Positions 9,902 to 20,552 are shown, counted from the stretch's first letter. The stretch is 23,656 nucleotides of DNA from Synura sp. LO234KE (GCA_015143735.1 VKHC01000043.1:1-23656), one strand, 5' to 3'. The notes: generated by a model not told the origin, from the letters alone. Numbers and translations: made by a program.

Positions 9902-10603
9902 CCCGGTCTCTTTGACTCCTATGACGAAGCACGACGGGCCCAACTGCGCGGCTTCTCCGGGGGTAAGTTTCGGGGCTACTATGACACCAGTAGCAAAGCC
10001 TCTAAGGCCCTGGCGGACTGGTCGACTGCTCTTTAACGCTACTCCTTTTTGATGGATCATCCCGAATTGCGCATATACACGGACGGCTCTGCGTCGGCCG
10101 CTGGAACTCCAGGAGCGACCGCCGGCTGGGGCTTTCATGCACTTCAAGTCACCCCTAAATGTTGGCTCCATGAAGACTTCGGCCCGGTTGTCTGTCATGC
10201 CTCCGACCCGTTGTTCCGTGGTGCCTCCTCCTTCTCCTGCAATACGGGGGAAATCACGGCCATGATATTTGCTCTCGAATGGGTACGTCGTCCTTTTCCT
10301 TTCTCCTCTGTTCGGACAGCCACAAAGCCCTTGACGGAGTCCGAAGTCACCCGCCTACTGCTGACTGATCCCGGATTCCGAACGGGGCCCTCCTTCGTAC
10401 TGCAGCTGACTTGCTTCATTCACCGCTGGCCGCCACTACTACGGTGCCACCGCCCCGTCTCTCCCCTCTGCCTTCTACTGCGCCCTAGGAGCCTCCTATC
10501 GTTGGCTCCAACGTGTAGCTAGTCCCGACGCCTATTGCCTCTTTTACGTCCCCACTCTCTGATGGTATTCCGGACGAATGCATCCACCGACAGCATCGGC
10601 ACT
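9902..10603 (+). pseudogene. RNase H domain of a retroelement, frameshifted
   Basis: RNase H removes the RNA strand of RNA:DNA hybrids during retrotransposition. Frame 9902-10282 reads a linker (FDSYDEARRAQLRGFSGG...), one TAA at 10034-10036, then the domain. The first catalytic Asp is in IYTDGSAS (codon 10082-10084), followed by GWGFHAL, and the catalytic Glu is in NTGEITAMIFALEWV (codon 10250-10252). The third acidic residue, in CSDSHKALDGV (codon 10315-10317), is in another frame, so there is an indel between about 10285 and 10312. Further stops follow (a TGA soon after 10360). A possible fourth motif (SDGIPDECIHR) lies near 10558-10590. The D-E-D order and spacing make the family call good; the stops and frameshifts make it non-functional. 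Confidence 0.75.
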
Positions 10604-11329
10604 GCCCCTTCCGTCATTCGCTCTCTGCTTGCATCCTTAGCTGCGCTTCATGTCTGGTGCTCCTTTCGTGCCTTGTCCTCCCCCTGTATGCGCTCTTGAC
10701 TCCCTTCTTCCCTCTCATGCCATTGCTATCATCAACAAGCTCTCTACCCCCTCGGCACGCCGGCTTCGCGGCTGCCTTGCACGCCCTCCTCCCTCCTCCC
10801 CGCAGTCCCGATACTTTCTCTCACCCTCCACGTGCCATGCTTTCTCCACTCTCCTTATCTGCTCCCCCGCCCCCTCCTGCCTGACCCTTCCCTCTTCTGC
10901 CCCCCCCTGCATGCCCATCTGTCCCCCGGTCGCCCCCCCCGGACCCTGCTCCTCGTCTCTTGCACCCTTCCACTAGCCCAGCCCTCGCCTCTCTTCCGGA
11001 CGTCAGCTATTTTTCTTATGGGTCGACTCCTCTTGGCCCAGGATGTTGTCGCTGACGGAGGCGGCTTCTTCGGTTTGTGAAGTTGCTCTACCCCCTCCCC
11101 CCGGTAGCCCTCCACCCTGGACGGTAACTTGCGAAGATTGCGACGGATTTATTGTTGTATACTAAGAAAGATGTCATGTCTGCCCTGTTTGTCTGCTGTG
11201 TCTGTCGTTTACTTCGTAAGTCTAAGTATTTCGAATATGGCAAAACCTCATGATGCCCTCGGAGGGCGGGTCACCGTACAGGCCTCGCCTCAATCCGTTG
11301 CCCTTTACCCTCCCGATTGACGAGTCCCG

Positions 11330-12045
11330 ATGCATCCCGAGCGGTATTTGTTTGGCCCTACGCCCCGGCCGGTCGACGGACCAGCCTGGAATGGTATATC
11401 AGGCTTCTTCCGGCAGCACCAAGCCAATTGCTCTATATGGGTTCCAGCACCTTTACAGAGTACCTCCGGTCCCTTCTCAGTGATCTCCGCCATACTGGGC
11501 ACTCTCAGCCATGGAACGGATACAGTCCTGTCGTTATGGAAACGGGCAGAGGCGCATATATATAATATATATATGGGCAACGCCTGGCAACGTGCTGACT
11601 GCTGTCTGGCCCAGCGCCTGGGTCTCCACACCACCCATCCCAACCTAGATCCCTACCGCGACACCAGGTCGATGTCTGTGATCTCGGGCCTCCGCCTCCC
11701 GTACACCCTCAGTCTCCTGGAGCTCTTTCAGAGGTGCTCCTCGCCGAGGCTCCAACCGGTAATATATTACGTCCTCGCAGGTGCCTATTCTGGCCCGCTG
11801 CTTATAGTGAACCTTCCGAGCAATCCGAGCGGTGGTATATGGTGGCAAATTCTACCACACTATATTCAAACGCGCCGCTAAGAACCCCTTCATCACGCTG
11901 CTCGATTGCGACTCTCAAGTTTATGGAACAGCCACCACTTGTACTCGTGTTCTTCCCCGTCCCGTTTGCGTTGGCTCCTCCCCGAGACCGCGATGTCTTT
12001 GGATCCGACTCCCTGCCGAGGTTCCTGCGTGAGAATTTCGAATAA
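11330..12045 (+). pseudogene. Retroelement 3'-terminal remnant
   Basis: Overlapping broken plus-strand frames (11330-11881 and 11734-12045) continue the coding-strand composition of the element downstream of RNase H. A TA-rich microsatellite (TATATATAATATATATATG, about 11557-11575) has expanded inside it. I could not find the CCHC or CCHH zinc knuckle often seen at the end of LINE ORF2. An AATAAA near 12042 may be the element's polyadenylation signal. Confidence 0.35.
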
Positions 12046-12154
12046 AGCGCTGTCACTTCAGTTTTCCGGTATTTCTCAAGAAACTGGTATCAATATCTAA
12101 AGTAATATTATAGCATTATTCGTTTTGAATTTAGATCATCTAGCTAATTACCTC

Positions 12155-12460
12155 TATACAAGGTTTGATGAAAACTCGCGATAGGTCGCGAGAACGGGAC
12201 CAAATCGTGCTGCGTACGTACAACAAAACGTTTAATCTAGGTTTAGATACCCTCTAACTTTTGCAGAAACTATTTAGTTATATAGCATATATTAAACTTA
12301 CCTTGCTTATCACTTCTATATAGAGGTTTTGATGATTAGTTCGTAGGTAGGTCGCGAGAACGGAGCCGAAACGTTCGTTCATAAAACAAAACGTGTAGTA
12401 GTAAGAATATTCTTGGGGCTCTAACGTCTTAAGAAACTATTGTTACATAGCATATAGGCT
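12155..12460. repeat. Two diverged tandem copies of a ~165-bp unit
   Basis: Anchor words recur in the same order: GGTCGCGAGAACGG-type at 12184 and 12350, AACAAAACGT at 12222 and 12385, a CTCTAAC word, GAAACTATT, then ATAGCATAT at about 12282 and 12447. The spacing is 163-166 bp throughout, which shows a tandem duplication with scattered substitutions and small indels. It directly follows the retroelement remnant and could be its duplicated 3' untranslated region, or an independent minisatellite. Confidence 0.8.
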
Positions 12461-12550
12461 ATAACATATTTTTCTACTGATTCTTACAAGCACCATTGCT
12501 CCATATAAGAAAAATTAAAATAGTTGCACCTCAAGCACTGCACAATCCCC

Positions 12551-12688
12551 TTAATCTTCGTCGTCATAATCGTCATAATCTTCCTTCCCATGCCGCCAAT
12601 GCGTCTCGCACATAATCTTTCTTTGCGTCATCAGCATTCTTAGAATACTTGTCACATTCTCTTTCTTTTCGGCATCATCATCATCGCC
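12551..12688 (-). pseudogene. Possible HMG-box C-terminal fragment with acidic tail
   Basis: On the minus strand, after a TTGTGTCAG acceptor-like site, one frame begins GDDDDAEKKE and ends EDYDDYDDED plus TAA. An offset frame over the middle reads CDKYSKNADDAKKDYVRDAL, then AAWEG, which resembles the last helix of HMG boxes (AKxxY...Y..ALAAWE). Two indels would be needed to use both, and the first two HMG helices are not found upstream. This may be a broken HMG-box gene end, or chance similarity in an acidic, low-complexity stretch. Confidence 0.25.
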
Positions 12689-12860
12689 CTGACACAACAG
12701 AGTTCACTAGTATTGTCATTCGATTATGTGAATGCTAGCTATGGCAATAAGGGATGCTGGGGCACAAATTGACAGAGAAGAAGCATGGCGTATAAATGCA
12801 GACCACCACATCAACTGAGACCAAGAGGGTAGAAGGGAATACGAGCTCCGAAGCGAAGAA

Positions 12861-14664
12861 CTACCTACTAACGCAGAAAATTGAGCAATAGGCAACAAGC
12901 ATTCTCCCAGTCAATACCAAAGTTGCTCGAATGGTCTTAATTCCGGCCTTGAGAATATGAAATTCTGTGTAGTGCGTTCCAACAGGAGAGAGACGCGGAC
13001 AGGCTCGACCGAAGCGGGAGCCACCATGTTCAAAGGGCTGATTGTGGGGAGATCCGCCGGTCAAGGGTGATCAGGTGGGGATCCCAAAAGGAAGATCGAT
13101 GCTGTGCCTTCCGAGTGTGAATCTGAGCCGTCGTCCACGCCATTTTGACCGTGTCTATGATCTTGTCCCAAAGCTGGTATACTTCGGTACTCCAAGGGAC
13201 TGATCAAATGCTCGCTATGTAGGCGCACTGTGCGGAGAAGAAGGATCCAAGCCAACCTTGGAAAGTGCGGCTGCCATGAATGGGCAAAAGGTGAGTTTGT
13301 CGGGGAACTATTCCGTTTGGGGCTTCCTCATAAATATTGGACATAGCGGCGCGTTGACTTGCTTGAAGAAGAGCGGACGGGCAAATATGGATTTCAAGCT
13401 CTGAGAAGCGCGTAGGATAATTGATATTTTGAAGAGCAAACAACATCGCCAGCATCCTTTTGCATCTAGGGTTCGTGTCGAAGAGTCGCGCTGCTGCTCA
13501 AAGTGATGAGTCATCCCGACGGGAGCGAGATCAGGAATGTGCAATATTCTAATCCTATCCACTCAATTAAGAAGTCGAGACAGGAGGATTTTGGAAAGGA
13601 AGCCCGAGAATTGTGCGAAAAGATTCCTGCTCAGGTCCACAGTAGTAGAATCTGGCGCACCACGACGATGCGTGATCATCGTATGAACTAAGGTCGGAAG
13701 CAGATTCCCCGTCATCATTCTCTTCTTCTGCTGGCATAAGCTGAATGTCCTCTTTACACGAGATGTTCGGCGCAGCCGAGTTATTCTTCCCGGGACGTCC
13801 CGGATACAGAATCTGGTCGTCATGTAAAGTTTGTGAAAGCTGAGTCGGAGTTGGTGTTGGTGCGCAAGCATGATGGTGAGAATAATCTGCGCTCCACAGT
13901 TTCCCCAGCAGGTGTGGCGAGGGAGGTCCGGTCAAGAGTCGAAGGAATGAACAAAGAGAATCTTCACTGCACTTGTTCAGGGGGGGGGAGGAATGGGGGG
14001 AAGAGAGGGCACGGTCTTCTTAGAGCTCCGTGTTTCCCCCACCTTGGAGCGCTGCCCATAATGGGTTGATAACCATTTTTCAGTAATCTGCTACTCCAAT
14101 GGCAGCAAAGAGACTTTTTCAATACTATCCAAGAAAAGTAGCCCAATAATCCTCGCGAGCCCTCCACAGGTTCTAGAGCGATGTCGTGAAGGCGAGACAT
14201 CCACATTGCTGCTTTAAGAGAAGTGGCCTGGAGTTGAGCGGTAAATGTTGCTGCCTTATTGCGGTGAGGATAGTCGCTGTACAGACTCGAACCTTCACGC
14301 TCGTCCACTCGTGTCGCAAGACTTTTTGCGTTGCCTCCACCCGAAAGAAGAAATTACAGCGCCAGCCACCTTCGACGTAAAAGACTTTGCGCAATATGTT
14401 GCTGGCTCTCGTGTTGCTGGTAGAAACCAAGAGGAGCAAAACCTTGGATCTGAAGAAGATTGAGAAGTTTTGCAGTAAATTAATAACCCCTGAATCTCCA
14501 AGGGTAACCTGGCTGAGTATTTCTAGCGAGAGATGCAAAATATGGCAATACTGTTGCTTTTTGGTATTTCCAAATCCCACTAAATGAGGTTTCCAGAAGT
14601 TGGAGTGGTGAGGTTCAAGGCTTAGCAATCGATTGTCATCTACAGTCTGTGAGAGAAGAGTCAA
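12861..14664 (-). pseudogene. Decayed or multi-exon coding-like sequence, unidentified
   Basis: Several minus-strand frames read protein-like peptides in succession but never stay in one frame. From the 5' side they are 14664-14173 and 14308-13964 (in different frames), 13935-13567 with an acidic Glu/Asp/Ser stretch, 13502-13025, and 13064-12861. This could be a pseudogene with many indels, a decayed transposon gene, or a gene with several introns. I could not find a consistent set of splice sites, and I recognise no domain. Shorter plus-strand frames overlap it and look like shadows. Confidence 0.3.
13025..13502 (-). pseudogene. Longest coherent piece of the unidentified minus-strand coding remnant
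   Basis: One minus-strand frame reads about 158 codons with a single TGA at about 13204-13206. Before the stop come LFALQNINYPTRFSELEIH and SQRAAMSNIYEEAPNG. After it come STEVYQLWDKIIDTVKMAWT and FWDPHLITLDRR. The peptide looks amphipathic and globular on both sides of the stop, which suggests a recent inactivating mutation or a small intron. It lacks a good ATG near the 5' edge. No family is recognised. Confidence 0.3.
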
Positions 14665-15431
14665 AGGTGGAGCTCGTCACAATCAGGGGTATATTCTGCG
14701 TTTCCTCCTGCGCCAAGAAAAGGGAAATCATCGAAGCCCGGAATTTCCTCTTGGTTGAAGATGATAAATTTCCAGGCGGAGTGTCCTGCCTGTTTCTGAT
14801 CTCGCCAAGTCTAATTGAATGAAGCTGGGGTTTTAAAAATGAAAATCTGGAGAGGTGAAAATCGCAGAAAGAGGAATTTCAGAATTTTCGACAACACGAT
14901 ATGGAGAAAAATTAAGAGTTGGAGTTAATTCCTCATGTTCTCCAAATCTAAATTTTTCTGAAATTAGTCTTGGGAGAATTTCGGGATCGGGAGCGGTTGT
15001 CCAGGAAACTTAAAAATTTTTATCTTTGTCTGGTCTCAGTTGGCTGGAGGCCTGGACTATTTTCGCCTTAAGCAATCCCGTGTGGAGTCCTTTCTCCTTG
15101 GCGGTTGCTATCTGGGATAGGCGGTTGGAGATTTCGGATTGTTTGCGTTTCGCAATTTTCCTTTTCACAGTTTTCGCTAAATGCTGGGATCAGTGTCGCT
15201 TGCGCTTTTGAAGGCTTAGATAACTTGGATCCAGAGGCTTTTAGACGAATTCTGAGGCAAAACTACACAGAAGCCGAGAAATAAAATACTATATATGCTT
15301 TGGTACAGGCAGTCTCAGACAAAACAAGTTTTAAAACAACTACCATAGAGAATAAACATTCTAGCTAGTGTATTCGAGCTGGTAATTGGGAGGAGGCATG
15401 AGACAGTGTGGTTACCAATACCGTGAGGATC
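14665..15431. other. Intergenic region, nothing recognised
   Basis: AT-rich sequence without a protein-like frame longer than about 60 codons. I see no RNA gene, transposon end or repeat pair in it. Confidence 0.6.
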
Positions 15432-15629
15432 TCACTTGATTTCAACGTTTTCTTCGCTTGATCTTCGTCCAGCAATAAGTCGGGTGTTAATATCGTGGTA
15501 GAGCTCTTTGGCGGAGCTAACAAGATAATTATACAGAGGGCTTTTGATAACCTCTTCTTCGCTTTCTCGTTGTACTGTTAATTGCTGGTGAGGCTGGCGT
15601 AGGTTCTCATATCGTAATGTTGCAGGGAA
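15432..15629 (-). other. Possible 3'-terminal exon of an unidentified gene
   Basis: The minus-strand frame 15629-15432 runs 65 codons to a TGA with charged, helical-looking content (VQRESEEEVIKSPLYNYLV, then AKELYHDINTRLIAGRRSSE). There is no ATG at its start; an acceptor-like ACGATATGAG near 15600 could begin an exon. It lies 340 bp downstream of the antiporter stop on the same strand. It could also be a chance open frame. Confidence 0.2.
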
Positions 15630-15967
15630 CAGTTAAGAATTACAGAGAGGAACTGAGAACTAAAACAAATTAAAATGAAACTTCAGATTGGAGCACGAAG
15701 TTTTCTACACAAAATATATACGGAGGGTTTTGAGAAATGCTCTCAACCGGGAAAGACGTAAACGAGAAAAGTTTCGAGTGAACGATTCACAGCCTGTATA
15801 TGACCAGGCGAACGATGGATGTCGTAAAAATATATGTTGTTCTCAAACTAAATTGCGGGTCCACTTTAAGAACTCTGCAAACCCATGAATAACACCACTC
15901 TAGCGAGAAATCAGTAACGGGAATAGATATCGAGAGCACCGCATCATTTTTTAACGACGATTTCTTG

Positions 15968-18900
15968 TTAGGGTGAACCGGCGCCGTAGAGACTGTCTCG
16001 ACTTGCCTGCTTTCTCACCATCCTCTCCAGCGCGTTCGAGAAGGAGTCACTACGAGGCGCAAGTACTGTGGCGGAGGCGGAAGGCCGGCGCTCCGACTGG
16101 ATGCCATCGGAGTGGGGCTTTTTAGGAACTGGAGAGTGCAGCACCATAATATAGGTCGAGTGGGAGTGGTGTAGGCGCAGCAGCCGATCCCCAACGACCC
16201 CCAGTTCCGGGTGACGGAGATCGCTGTACGCCAGCTTCTCGCTCATACCCAACGACCTTTTGTACTGTACTTCCTCCTCTGGAGACGGTTGATCCGGAGT
16301 GAGTTTCAGGTTCTGCGCTATGGTCGCGGTAAACGAGGCGGTTCGCCTCCTTGCTCTGCTCGATTCCTGCAGTGCGGCCGAATCGGGCACTACCACATCG
16401 GGCTCCAGAAAACCTGTTATCACCACGTCATATGGCTGCTTAGAGAGTTCTTTCGAGACCACGGACACAGTCGGAACACCACTATTGACACCATCGGGTT
16501 TCACAAACGTGACTCCTGGGTACTCGTGTGGCCGTCCGCGGACTTGGGCTAGAGCGGAGGTCAGGGTCGCAGGGAGAAGCGACTCGTCTTCCGCTACCAA
16601 AACCGTGACAGTAATGTGCTTTCGCTCCACCAGCCGCTGCACCAGGACCATTGCGAAGGGGTCCGTCTCTGCGCCGGTGATCACCACCAGCACGGACCGC
16701 AGACTCTTTCTCGGGGCGACGTGCCCTGGCTCAGTCGGACTGGCGGAAGAGCCATGGGAGGAATGGGACTCTTCTGGGTCCTCTCTGATTGGTGACAGAG
16801 GGGACTGGGACATGTGTCGAGGGGGCAGAGCAGATTGGGATAACTTCACAACCAGTGCAATGGGTGCAGTGGCCGCTGGAAGCAAGCCCCAGAAGAACCG
16901 CTCCACGTAGTGGCTCGCCCTCCAAGGCAGCAGGAGCAGGTTAACCGAGTTATCCTGAGCGAGACGTTGCAACTCGCGTGGGTACTCATCGGGGTCGCCC
17001 TCTATACGAAAGAAATACGAGTCCGCTCCAATGGTGTGGCAGAACATGGACACGGGCAGCAGCTCCACCGCATCCTTGATTTCATAGCGACTGACCGACG
17101 CCCCGGTAGAGGTCACGAGCGCAGAGCCTCCCACATCTTCTGTGTTGTAGTGGGCCACCAGATGAGCCAAGTCGTAGTTCTTATTCGCCACGTGGATCAG
17201 ACGCCCGTCTTCAGCCAGGCCAAGGAATCGGTCCTTGTCCGTTAGGGTGGGCTCAATGAACTGCATCGCCGTGACTGCCAGTTCCGATACGGGCGAGACG
17301 GGGGCAATCAAATACAGCACATCAAGCAGCCACGACATCTGCTCCAACTTATCCAGCACAATAGCCACTTTGGAGCTGTGGAGGAACTCGTTGGACAGCG
17401 CGTTGATCTCCGTGGGCACCAACGTCCCCCCGCCTAGACTGGGTCTCCCGCCTGCCTCCACATCTGCAAGAGGCACCGACGGGCCACCTTCAATTTGCAA
17501 GTCCGCGACTCGTTCCAGAGTGGCCGTGGCATTCAAGTATTTCCTTTTGCTTAACGGATAGATGAACTCCACCATGGGACACGTCATAAATGTGGTGACC
17601 AGTGCCATGAGAACCATGATGGTAAATACCTTGACATTCAGTATGCCCGAGGAAACACCCAGATTTAGCACGATCAACTCCACCAGCCCCCGTGTATTCA
17701 TCAGCACGGCCACCACCAAGCTCTCTCTCTTCTTCAGCCCTGACAAGTACGCAGTGGCTCCGCACCCAACCACCTTCCCAATGGTGGCCAACACGATCAC
17801 CAAAACACATAGCAATCCAGTTGTCAAGTCATTGATTTGGGTGATGTCCGTCTTCAGACCAGAGACGGTGAAGTAGAGCGGCAGCATGATGGTGAGGACG
17901 AAGTGCTCGATGTACTCGTTACACTCCCGGAAAAGGAGACTGTCGCGCTGTGCCATAAGTCATGAGCACGTGTCACATGCAATCAGAGTCACGAAAGAGG
18001 GAATAATTTAGGAAAATAGGGAAGCTGCTAATACGAGATATGAATACAAACTCACGGGTACAATGAGTCCAAACAGGAACGCGCCAAAGATGGCATCCAC
18101 TCCCAACAGAGCGGTGGTCCAGGCACACAGAAAGATCAGAACAATCGTCAAAGCGAACAAGTTCCCTCGTAAAATGGGCGAGTTCCCGTGCTCTGCAAAA
18201 GAGACGACTCTCGAGAACACGGGACGAACAATGAAGAAGAGGACGAGAGCCAAACCGACAACACAGAGGAAGACGTAGAAGGCTGTGATCATATCTCCGG
18301 CATTGGCGATTGATATCGCAAGTATGAGTAGACACCAAGCAAGTGCATCATTTAAAGCCGCTAAATTAAAATTATGAAAAGAAAGACTACGAAATTTGTG
18401 CGAAAGAAAATTCACAGACCTGCTCCCAATGTCATCGCGCCAGGTCTGCTGTAGATTAATCCTCCTTCCTTCAATATTCGCGCCAAAACAGGAAATGCGG
18501 TAATGCACATTGCAGTACCACAGAAAACAAAAAATGAAGTGAAGCTGACGTCCTCAAAACCTTTTTCTGTTTTTAGCAACTTATTGTAAAGGAGGACACT
18601 GACCCCAACTCCCAAGCAAAAAGGAATCACCATTCCGGCAATAGCAATCGATCCAGCTCGCTATAAAAATCTCGATCAGTAAGTTAGCCCCACTGGAGAA
18701 AGTATTGCGTGTACCTTCGCATGGGTGGACAACATCGCTGGATCTAGTTCAAGACCAACTAAATATAAGTATAAAACCAAGCCGATGTTCGCTACCAAGC
18801 TGAGGTAACTAAGGGAGCTCTCATAAAAGAGTTTCGCAGTGAATCTTTTATTTCGGCCCAGCGCGGATGGTCCAAGTATAATGCCTCCGATTACCTCGAA

Positions 18901-19175
18901 AATAACTCTAGGTTGCTTCAAATAGCTACCGAAAAAAGATAGGATTCTGGTTACGCAGATAATTATCACTGCCTAAAATTAGATTACTTCAAATAGAACG
19001 AGATCGGTCAATTGTAAATCTACCTGAACTAAAAAAAGATTTAAAGTGTCCTTAAGTGGACTCGCGTCCGAGAAGATACCAGCTGATTCCAACAAAAATT
19101 AATTGAATTATTAAGTGAAAGATGGCATCGTAATTATATACCCCCGGTAGAAAGTTGCCTTCCAATATATTCCAT
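15968..19175 (-). CDS. CHX/KHA1-type monovalent cation/H+ antiporter (CPA2 family), six exons
   Basis: A CPA2-family exchanger, expected to trade K+ or Na+ for H+ across an endomembrane or the plasma membrane. Minus-strand exons are 19175-19142, 19082-19024, 18972-18715, 18660-18420, 18360-18056 and 17947-15968. The introns are 59, 51, 54, 59 and 108 bp, all GT..AG, and all joins are in frame (about 958 aa). The first exon is only 34 nt: MEYIGRQLSTG plus one base. Conserved features: GGIILGPSALGR 60-71, LVGLELD 102-108, AFPVLARIL 172-180, the AALND motif with Asn201-Asp202 in the transport core, LPLYFTVSGLKTD 321-333, Lys357 and MNTRGLVELIVLN 382-394. The membrane part spans about 25-430. The cytosolic tail of about 530 aa has stretches resembling the USP-like regulatory lobes of plant CHX and yeast Kha1, with two low-complexity Ser/Pro linkers. 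Exon 6 is clearly more GC-rich than the upstream exons. An acceptor-like TTTGTATTTCAG precedes the start codon, so a 5'UTR intron is likely. Confidence 0.93.
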
Positions 19176-20537
19176 AGAAAATTTCTGAAATACAAAAAAG
19201 GGGCGAAGAGTGGGATTTGCAAATGAGACTTGCGATTGGTTGTTTTCATGTAACGGGCTGCGATTTGTATTGCCTTTCGTGCACCGTGTAGTCGTGTTCT
19301 ATGTAAACTTTAAAAATTCGGGGGCTCTATAGTTTCTTGTTGCGTCAGCATATTCACGCCTGAGATTTCGTGCCCAAAATTGGAATTTTTAAAATTTAAC
19401 CTGCTAATCGAACAACTGTATGTCAAACAAATATCTGAGGATGAAGTATCAGTGAAGTCCCTCATCGAAATAGATCGACTCCAACAAAGTGATAGAGAAA
19501 ATAAGAAAATGAAAAACTAAGGGATAAAAGAGAATAGTGGAGTTTCGAGGGTCGCAGTTAATCTGTAGCAGTATCCAGATTTCTATATCGGCAGTAACCT
19601 CGACTCCAATCATGATAACAGCATATCCTTCACCAATTATTGCAATAAATGGATAGCATGACGAATCTGAGTCATTTTGTGAGTCAGCAGTGGATCGATT
19701 ATTGTAGTATCTGTAAGTCCATTCACTTTTTTCTGTGGATGCTCGTATGAGGCATTAATTTGAGGTGATCGAGTATGAGGTGATGTTAATTTGGAGGAGC
19801 CGATAGACCTAACTAAATCCAGCTCAGGATAAAGAACGTTAATCAAAACGATAAAGCAAAAATCCGGAATAAGATTATAAATTTTGAAAAATACGTAGGT
19901 CAGAACCAGACATTTCAAAATAGTATCGCTAGTACACCCTGCACTGATGGCACATAATTTCATCACTACTTTCACTGCTTGTCACGTCATGCAAGTCGCC
20001 GGTACTGGGAACATCGTCTAGCACTATGGCCAACGCGTTCATGAAGCGCTCGTTATACCTCTTTCCGTTCCAACCCCTCAGTTCCTGCCTTATTCTTATC
20101 TTCTTTCCTTTTAAAAACGTGCGGCGGTTTTCGTCCCGATCACATCTAATATTGTTCTACTCCGGTTCTGAGAGGTTTCGAATCAGAATTTGCTTATAAG
20201 GTATAAGATATATTCTATATAAGTCCTTAAAATTCCGGTCCTGCTGGAGTGGAGTTCCGGCCTTGGCGAGACCCTAGCGACGAAGAAGGGATCACAAATT
20301 TGAGAATCATGCTTTGGGACTGCATGCGATGATCAACAAGCTCTAGCATAGCTTTTAAAAGGGGGGGTTCGAGTAAAACCTCAAGGAAAGTACTCTTGGT
20401 GCAAATAATCTATACATATCTAGCCTTGCTCTTGTTGGTAAAATGAGAGATTCGTCTATCAGTAGCGTTGTTTTCGCCATGGAGTGAATATTTACCGCAC
20501 CAAGAATGCCTATCAACGGATTGTGCGAGTAACAATT
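19176..20537. other. 5' flank of the antiporter and intergenic DNA
   Basis: It probably contains the promoter and 5'UTR of the minus-strand antiporter gene. A minus-strand ATG at 19249 opens a frame that overlaps the true start in a different phase; it would be an inhibitory upstream ORF unless the proposed 5'UTR intron removes it. The rest is AT-rich. Minus-strand frames at 19975-19637 (112 codons) and 20540-20355 (61 codons) have no recognised domain. Confidence 0.5.
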
Positions 20538-20552
20538 CATCGGTGGACTAAA
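20538..20552 (+). repeat. Left terminal inverted repeat
   Basis: CATCGGTGGACTAAA, a perfect 15-bp inverted match to 22486-22500. The left flank ends ...ACAATT. Confidence 0.85.

Larger units (their letters stand above)
8286..12060 (+). mobile_element. Decayed retroelement with RNase H domain
   Basis: A block with a strong C+T bias on the plus strand, unlike its AT-richer flanks. It contains broken plus-strand frames: 8286-8888 (200 codons), 9187-9693 (168 codons), the RNase H region 9902-10603 and 11330-11881 (183 codons). The RNase H signature and the frame-by-frame decay indicate a retroelement. A non-LTR type is my preference, because a fourth motif resembling the SH.GIP.NE.AD block of LINE RNases H lies at about 10540-10595. 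I could not find a reverse-transcriptase YADD/FADD box, so that domain is lost, too diverged or outside the block. Boundaries are approximate: the 5' edge is the base-composition change, and the 3' edge lies just after an AATAAA near 12042. Confidence 0.6.

Noticed and set aside
10650-10976. Pro/Ser-rich 108-codon frame as a structural protein
   Set aside because: It falls in the C+T-rich tract, where Pro, Ser and Leu codons arise in every plus-strand frame.
13204-13206. In-frame TGA as a selenocysteine codon
   Set aside because: No SECIS-like element was recognised, the protein is unidentified, and the neighbourhood is full of frameshifts, so an inactivating stop is simpler.
16211-16910. 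Long plus-strand frames of 113 and 203 codons inside the antiporter region
   Set aside because: They lie opposite the GC-rich last exon of the antiporter, and their composition is explained as an antisense shadow.
20360-20390. A GGGGGTTCGAGT word resembling a tRNA T-loop
   Set aside because: The following bases (AAAACC) do not pair with the G-rich side, and no D-arm or anticodon arm precedes it.
20355-20540. A minus-strand reading frame that might have been interrupted by the TIR element, continuing at 22501-22610
   Set aside because: Excising the element with one TT joins open frames, but they are short (28 and about 50 codons), change phase relative to the longest frame, and match nothing known.
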